Shown here: piece by piece, positions 61,077 to 64,000 of the stretch | How the letters are laid out: the number at the start of each line of letters is the position of its first letter | Position numbering within the stretch: position 1 is the first letter of the stretch | Origin: Bacteroidales bacterium | GTDB lineage: Bacteria > Bacteroidota > Bacteroidia > Bacteroidales > UBA932 | Length of the DNA: 64,000 nucleotides | Direction: 5' to 3' | NCBI GenBank assembly: GCA_017549505.1 | Contig: JAFYUS010000026.1 | Span: 27,058 to 91,057 of the forward strand | The notes under the pieces: generated by a model | The model's database searches: none | The model's input: the letters and a program-made list of their open reading frames with translations, nothing else | What the model was told of the DNA's origin: nothing | Made by a program: the position numbers and the translations under genes

Positions 61077-61571
61077 TTATTTTTTACGGACAGACTTCTT
61101 GACAGCCTCAAAAAGCTCTACCTCTCCACCCTGAACGTATGCAGTGTGCGAGAATACAACCTTTCCCTTTGCATCGACAACGAACACATGAGGTACGACT
61201 GTAACGTTCATCGCTCTCATGAAATCCTGATTCTTGTCGAAAAGAAGGGTGAAATCAGAGCCCCATCCTCTTCCTTCTGCGAAAGACTTTGCCTTTGCGA
61301 GCTGTCTGCTGTCATCAGTAGAGACAGCGACTACACGGAAGTCAACTTCCTCCAGCCAATCCGGAAGCGCCTCATATACAGCCTCGAGTTCACGGATACA
61401 TGGCTTGCATGTAGTCGACCAGAAAGAGATGATCATAGGAGTACCCTCTTCGAGGAGAGCGGCAGTGTCGAATGACTCGCCTTTTGAATTTTCAACCTTT
61501 ACAGACGGAACCTGAGCTGATGCAGCTACTGTAACGAACAGTGCAGCAAGGCTTAAAAGGAATGTTTTCAT
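61077..61571 (-). CDS. TlpA/ResA-like periplasmic thioredoxin
   Basis: A 164-residue protein with a signal peptide (MKTFLLSLAALFVTVAASA) and one thioredoxin domain. The active site is WSTTCKPCIRELE (CxxC, about 54-57) and the cis-proline loop is VTVVPHVFVVD (about 128). In the periplasm such proteins reduce or oxidise cysteines of partner proteins. I chose the ATG at 61571; the ORF could extend only to a TTG two codons upstream. It heads operon A with DUF6029 copy A and the coiled-coil lipoprotein. Its likely client, by position, is the CSGGVC pair of DUF6029. Confidence 0.88.
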   Translation of the reverse strand: MKTFLLSLAALFVTVAASAQVPSVKVENSKGESFDTAALLEEGTPMIISFWSTTCKPCIRELEAVYEALPDWLEEVDFRVVAVSTDDSRQLAKAKSFAEGRGWGSDFTLLFDKNQDFMRAMNVTVVPHVFVVDAKGKVVFSHTAYVQGGEVELFEAVKKSVRKK

Positions 61572-61626
61572 AATCAACCTGGTTATTTACATATAGGATG
61601 CCCCTACCCAAAAGGGCAATAATCGG

Positions 61627-61634
61627 CAAATTTA
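61627..61634 (-). promoter_or_regulatory. -7 element TAAATTTG for operon A
   Basis: Exact TAnnTTTG on the minus strand, 55 bases before the start of the TlpA-like gene. A small gcccctaccc/aaaagggc hairpin lies in the leader. Confidence 0.55.
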
Positions 61635-61663
61635 ATTATATTTCTGTATCTGCGAAAAAAAAG

Positions 61664-62470
61664 TTAGAGAAATTGATACAGACGTACTGTCTGCCTTGCC
61701 TCCTTCACATCGTGAACTCTCAGAATATCAGCGCCTTTCATCAATGAAACCATATGCACTGCCTGAGTCGCGGAAAGGACATCATCTGGCTGAAGGTCAA
61801 GAGGTTTGTATATCATGCTCTTTCGCGACACACCTACCAATATCCTTGGAGATCCCGACACTTTATCCGCTATGACATCAAGGTCATTCAGAAGCTGATA
61901 GTTCTGTTCTACGGTCTTGGCAAAACCGAAACCGGGATCAAGGATCCATTTTTTAACACCGGCCTCTTCAGCACGCACAGCAAATTCATTGAAATAAGTA
62001 ACGAGAGAATCGGTAACATCATCATAATCAGTCATCGACTGCATTGTAAGAGAATTCCCTCTCTTATGCATCGCAACATATTCCAGCCCTAACCTTGCTA
62101 CTGTCGTCAACATATGAGGGTCGTCTTCACCTGCCGAAATATCATTGACGATGAAGTCTCCAATCAGATCATGAACCCGCTCCACCACTGACGAGTAATA
62201 TGTATCGACAGATATACGCACATCGGGAAAATGGCTCCTCATCGCCTCCAGAGCCGGCCGAAGGCGGCTCCACTCCACGTCCGGTCCGACCGCGGCGGAG
62301 CCGGGTCGCGACGAACACGCTCCGACATCGATGATGTCGGCACCGTCACTGACCATCTGATGTGTCCTCCTGAGAACCGCATCGACACTTCCGCAGCGGC
62401 TCTGCGCAAAATAAGAATCATCAGTCAGATTGACTATGCCCATTATGTCTATATGTCTGTCCGTCTTCAT
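61664..62470 (-). CDS. folP: Dihydropteroate synthase
   Basis: A 268-residue TIM-barrel enzyme joining p-aminobenzoate to the pterin pyrophosphate in folate synthesis; the sulfonamide target. Conserved parts are MGIVNLTDDSYFAQSR (about 10-25), DVGACSSRPGS with the substrate loop (about 50-60), DTYYSS, NDISAG (about 115-120), DPGFGFAKTVEQNY (about 177-190) and GVSRKSM (about 215). The usual NVTPDSF reads NLTDDSY here. The DNA around 62240-62320 is GC-rich relative to the gene. Confidence 0.92.
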   Translation of the reverse strand: MKTDRHIDIMGIVNLTDDSYFAQSRCGSVDAVLRRTHQMVSDGADIIDVGACSSRPGSAAVGPDVEWSRLRPALEAMRSHFPDVRISVDTYYSSVVERVHDLIGDFIVNDISAGEDDPHMLTTVARLGLEYVAMHKRGNSLTMQSMTDYDDVTDSLVTYFNEFAVRAEEAGVKKWILDPGFGFAKTVEQNYQLLNDLDVIADKVSGSPRILVGVSRKSMIYKPLDLQPDDVLSATQAVHMVSLMKGADILRVHDVKEARQTVRLYQFL

Positions 62471-62499
62471 ATCGTGTGCAAAAATAGTAAAAAGATTCC

Positions 62500-62521
62500 T
62501 CGGCCTCGCTCGGAATGACAG
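62500..62521. repeat. REP-like sequence (tgtcattccgagcgaggccg)
   Basis: In the divergent gap between folP and tmk the minus strand begins tgtcattccgagcgaggccg and continues agg, matching the widespread TGTCATTCCGAGCGAAGCCGAGGAATC type of dispersed intergenic element. Confidence 0.5.
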
Positions 62522-62529
62522 TTTTTGAT

Positions 62530-62537
62530 TAACTTTG
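62530..62537 (+). promoter_or_regulatory. -7 element TAACTTTG for tmk
   Basis: Exact TAnnTTTG on the plus strand, 24 bases before the tmk ATG at 62562. Confidence 0.5.
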
Positions 62538-62561
62538 TATGATAACTAAAAAGATGATCAT

Positions 62562-63242
62562 ATGCTGGTAGTCCTTGAGGGTCTGGACGGCGCAGGCAAG
62601 TCCACCCAGGTAAAGAAACTTAGAGAATACCTCGAGAACGTCTTCGGAAGTCTCGAATACATACATTTCCCACGATATGACGCTCCCGTATATGGAGAAC
62701 TGATAAGCAGGTTCCTCAGAGGAGATTTCGGATCCAATGAGGCAGTCCATCCTCAGCTTGTAGCGCTTCTGTTTGCAGAAGACAGACATGGAGCAGCTCC
62801 AGGCATCAGGAAGGTCCTCTCTTCAGGAGGAACTGTTCTTCTGGACAGATATGTCTATTCGAACATCGCATACCAATGTGCAAAACTGAAGGACAGCGAA
62901 GAGGCCGCAGACCTCAGGGAATGGATCTTCAATACCGAATATGGAGATTTCGACCTCCCGAGACCTGACCTCAACATCTTCCTTGACGTGCCTATAGGCT
63001 TTGTGGAATCAAAGCTGAAAAGTCAGAGAGGAGGAGCTGACCGTGAGTATCTTGGCGGCGGCCAGGATATCCATGAGGCTGACATAGAGTTCCAGAAGAA
63101 GGTTCGCGACATCTATAGGAGGCAGTGCGAAATCGACCCTAAGTTCATCCGTATCGACTGTTCGGACGAAAACGGCGACATGCTGCCTCCAGGTGCAATA
63201 TTTGAAAAGATCCAGGCAGTTGTTGATTCAGCAATAAGATAA
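62562..63242 (+). CDS. tmk: Thymidylate kinase
   Basis: A 226-residue cytoplasmic kinase making dTDP from dTMP. The P-loop is EGLDGAGKSTQ (about residues 6-16), the DRY motif is LLDRYVYSNIAYQ (about 91-103), and the LID region carries Arg-rich KSQRGGADREYLGG. It is followed after four bases by the DoxX-like gene. Confidence 0.95.
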   Translation: MLVVLEGLDGAGKSTQVKKLREYLENVFGSLEYIHFPRYDAPVYGELISRFLRGDFGSNEAVHPQLVALLFAEDRHGAAPGIRKVLSSGGTVLLDRYVYSNIAYQCAKLKDSEEAADLREWIFNTEYGDFDLPRPDLNIFLDVPIGFVESKLKSQRGGADREYLGGGQDIHEADIEFQKKVRDIYRRQCEIDPKFIRIDCSDENGDMLPPGAIFEKIQAVVDSAIR

Positions 63243-63246
63243 CTTT

Positions 63247-64000
63247 ATGAGATACCTTCTGCTTCGCCTCAAACGCTTCTGCGGCTTTATAACAGGTCTT
63301 GTCTTCTTCATCGGAGGCATCCTGAAACTCATGGATCCGGTAGGTGCCGGACTGGTCATGGCGGAATATATGGACTTCCTTCACCTGAAGTTCCTTGCCT
63401 TCGCATCCAAGCCTCTTGGAGTCGCATTCGCATTGGCAGAAACCATAATAGGTACTGCCTTGATAACAGGCGTATGGCGAAAGATATCAGGCATTGCAGC
63501 TCTTGCCTTCCAGGGATTCTTCACCTTGCTCACCCTTCTCCTTGTCATTTTCAACCCCGAGATGGACTGCGGATGCTTCGGAGAAGCCATCCACCTTACC
63601 CATATGGAGACCTTCCTGAAAAACATTGTATTATGTTTTCTCCTATGCGCATATTTCTTCCCTGTCAAGCTGCTTGGTACCCCATTGAAGCATAAATATG
63701 TTCCTTTTGCCGTAGTCACCGCATCCATTCTTGCCTTTACAGTTTATTCATGGATGTATATACCTCTTGTGGATTACACCGATTATAAGAGCGGAGCATT
63801 GCTTAAGACAGCAGAAACTGATTCAGAGACTGATGCAGACATGTATGAAGCTGTATTCATATATGAAAAGGACGGAAAGGAAGAAGCATTCGAACTTGAA
63901 CATCTGCCGGACTCGACCTGGAATTTCGTAAGGACAGCTACAGAAAAGATTGCTGACTACGACACAGAAGGTCTGATTGACCTTTCCTTCTATAATGAGG
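63247..64000 (+). CDS. DoxX/MauE-like membrane protein of the BT_3928 type (partial, C-terminus off window)
   Basis: The first 251 residues are present with no stop before the window edge. Four membrane segments are visible in the first 165 residues (LKRFCGFITGLVFFIGGILK, FALAETIIGTALITG, LAFQGFFTLLTLLLVIF, FLKNIVLCFLLCAYFF). Between the third and fourth is DCGCFG, the signature of the Bacteroidota BT_3928/MauE-like family. The region after residue 175 is soluble and acidic (TAETDSETDADMYEAVF), and in full-length relatives leads to a thioredoxin-like domain. The CxC pair suggests transfer of electrons or thiols across the membrane, but the role is unproved. It starts four bases after tmk. Confidence 0.8.
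   Translation, partial: MRYLLLRLKRFCGFITGLVFFIGGILKLMDPVGAGLVMAEYMDFLHLKFLAFASKPLGVAFALAETIIGTALITGVWRKISGIAALAFQGFFTLLTLLLVIFNPEMDCGCFGEAIHLTHMETFLKNIVLCFLLCAYFFPVKLLGTPLKHKYVPFAVVTASILAFTVYSWMYIPLVDYTDYKSGALLKTAETDSETDADMYEAVFIYEKDGKEEAFELEHLPDSTWNFVRTATEKIADYDTEGLIDLSFYNE

Overview
The window looks like chromosomal DNA from a gut-type member of the Bacteroidales (Bacteroidota). The evidence is many -7 elements of the Bacteroidota form TAnnTTTG (several with a TTG-type -33 element 19-20 bases upstream), many signal peptides with an LxxC-type lipobox, and families centred on this phylum: PL29-N/DUF4988 lipoproteins, BACON-like domains, PCMD, DUF3078, DUF6029, Omp28-type thioredoxin lipoproteins, S41, C11 and M64 surface peptidases, and the split-free ProS. 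I cannot name the genus from sequence reading alone. No rRNA, tRNA, CRISPR array, transposase or phage gene was recognised.

Layout. 1-4431 (mostly minus): a cut-off BadF-type kinase, a PnuC-type vitamin transporter, an FKBP isomerase, a XerC/D recombinase and an M49-type lipoprotein peptidase. 4524-7474 (plus): a C11 peptidase, then rplY (with a structured leader) and pth, and a tiny histone-H1-like protein. 7624-13689: a PCMD protein divergent from a secreted M6 peptidase with a small lipoprotein, then tpiA with a second M49-like peptidase. 13765-19165: a 5.4-kb block bounded by 19-base direct repeats. It holds a 57-aa lipoprotein, a 1261-aa mosaic M64 peptidase (coiled coil, collagen-like stalk, BACON-like, LRR, protease) and an AT-rich toxin-antitoxin-like pair with a palindromic operator. 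19303-22194: tyrS, rbfA and a LolC/E-type permease. 22145-25215 (minus): a metal-type TonB receptor, a His-rich HMA protein and a small lipoprotein. 25362-31082: sppA facing tilS, DUF3078 and proS. 31224-34114: an aromatic/Ser-rich lipoprotein and an OmpP1/FadL-like porin. 34477-39048 (minus): rimP-nusA-infB. 39164-42659 (plus): lpxD-lpxC-lpxA-wbqC for lipid A.

42646-61571 is the most unusual region: two adjacent minus-strand operons with related parts. Operon A (61571 to 56686) encodes a TlpA-like thioredoxin, a DUF6029 outer-membrane protein and a coiled-coil PL29-N lipoprotein, and ends in a clear terminator. Operon B (56538 to 42646) is a tightly packed six-gene, 14-kb unit. It encodes a PL29-N lipoprotein, a second DUF6029 protein, a lipoprotein with three tandem thioredoxin/Omp28-like modules, an Fn3-like lipoprotein, another PL29-N lipoprotein and an S41 peptidase. 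Both DUF6029 proteins carry the same cysteine pair (CSGGVC) near the C-terminus, next to genes rich in CxxC. My inference is a redox-linked outer-membrane surface complex that has been duplicated and elaborated; its function is unknown.

The window closes with folP (minus), tmk (plus) and a cut-off DoxX/BT_3928-like membrane protein. Secreted peptidases are strikingly frequent (M49, C11, M6, M49-like, M64, S41, plus membrane S49), in keeping with a protein-degrading gut lifestyle.
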